From positions 1 to 14,935 of the forward strand of contig NZ_JARGYT010000026.1 in assembly GCF_034470605.1 (NCBI RefSeq): a DNA stretch of 14,935 nucleotides, in the 5' to 3' direction. Of the stretch, positions 14,869 to 14,935 are shown in pieces (position 1 is the first letter of the stretch; every line of letters begins with the position of its first letter). This DNA comes from Cyrtobacter comes. GTDB taxonomy: Bacteria; Pseudomonadota; Alphaproteobacteria; Rickettsiales; Midichloriaceae. The notes beneath the pieces were generated by a model. That model made no database searches. It was not told the DNA's origin and saw nothing but the letters and a program-made list of their open reading frames with translations. The position numbers and the translations under genes are program-made.

Positions 14869-14904
14869 TGGAAAAGATGCAATATTATATTGGAGGCGAT
14901 AAAT

Positions 14905-14935
14905 ATGGTATTTAGATGGATAAAAGGTTGTTTCC
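14905..14935 (+). CDS. Possible transposase start (partial)
   Basis: GGAGG at 14892-14896, an unusually good ribosome site for this window, lies eight bases before ATG 14905. The frame reads MVFRWIKGCF to the window edge. Its position inside the element, 66 bases from the tip, fits the transposase start. An earlier ATG at 14868 runs only 15 codons to TAG 14913. Ten residues are too few to recognise the protein, so the call rests on position and ribosome site. Confidence 0.4.
   Translation, partial: MVFRWIKGCF

Larger units (their letters stand above)
14837..14935 (+). mobile_element. IS5-like insertion sequence, 5' end (cut by window edge)
   Basis: The left end of a second copy, or of the same element family, as at 1-117. 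The terminal repeat GGCACTGTTAACAAAGGTT lies at 14839-14857, preceded by TA (14837-14838). The sequence inside the repeat does not match the reverse complement of 1-96, so this is the 5' end, and the element has the same orientation as the left one. It interrupts the prepilin-peptidase-like gene. Confidence 0.8.

Overview
The window looks like chromosomal DNA of an AT-rich alphaproteobacterium with a reduced genome, most likely a Rickettsiales-type intracellular bacterium. The basis is by-eye similarity and composition: strongly AT-rich codon use and spacers, an aspartate aminotransferase of the rickettsial AatA type, an alphaproteobacterial XerC, an orphan TAXI-family binding protein, a fragmented cell-wall (dcw) cluster, and a tRNA-Ile(GAT) that is not inside an rRNA operon. 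Family or genus cannot be fixed without a database search.

Layout. Bases 1-117 are the 3' end of an IS5-like element, cut by the window edge. It has removed the first ~30 codons of aatA, whose remnant runs to 1224. A 448-base spacer ends in a terminator-like hairpin. It is followed by a secreted TAXI solute-binding protein (+). From about 3000 to 6400 everything is on the minus strand: tRNA-Leu(GAG), a Bcr/CflA-like MFS transporter, tRNA-Ile(GAT), rpmA, rplU and xerC. Divergent from xerC, leuS and a CpoB/YbgF-like periplasmic protein run on the plus strand (6518-9899), one base apart. They converge on a minus-strand operon, read from its promoter as mraY, murD, ruvB and a zinc-ribbon membrane protein (14290-10073). 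Divergent from mraY is the N-terminal part of a prepilin-peptidase-like protein, truncated at 14839 by the 5' end of a second IS5-like copy in the same orientation as the first.

Function. Most of the window is housekeeping: translation (leuS, rplU, rpmA, two tRNAs), peptidoglycan precursor synthesis (mraY, murD), chromosome dimer resolution and recombination (xerC, ruvB) and envelope constriction (cpoB). The accessory parts are the two IS ends with the genes they broke, the orphan TAXI protein and the MFS transporter. The main point of interest is that 14.7 kb of chromosome is bracketed by directly oriented IS copies whose ends match over 21 bases. This may mark IS-mediated rearrangement or an assembly break in a repeat. 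I see no phage, CRISPR, toxin-antitoxin or clearly novel multi-gene system.
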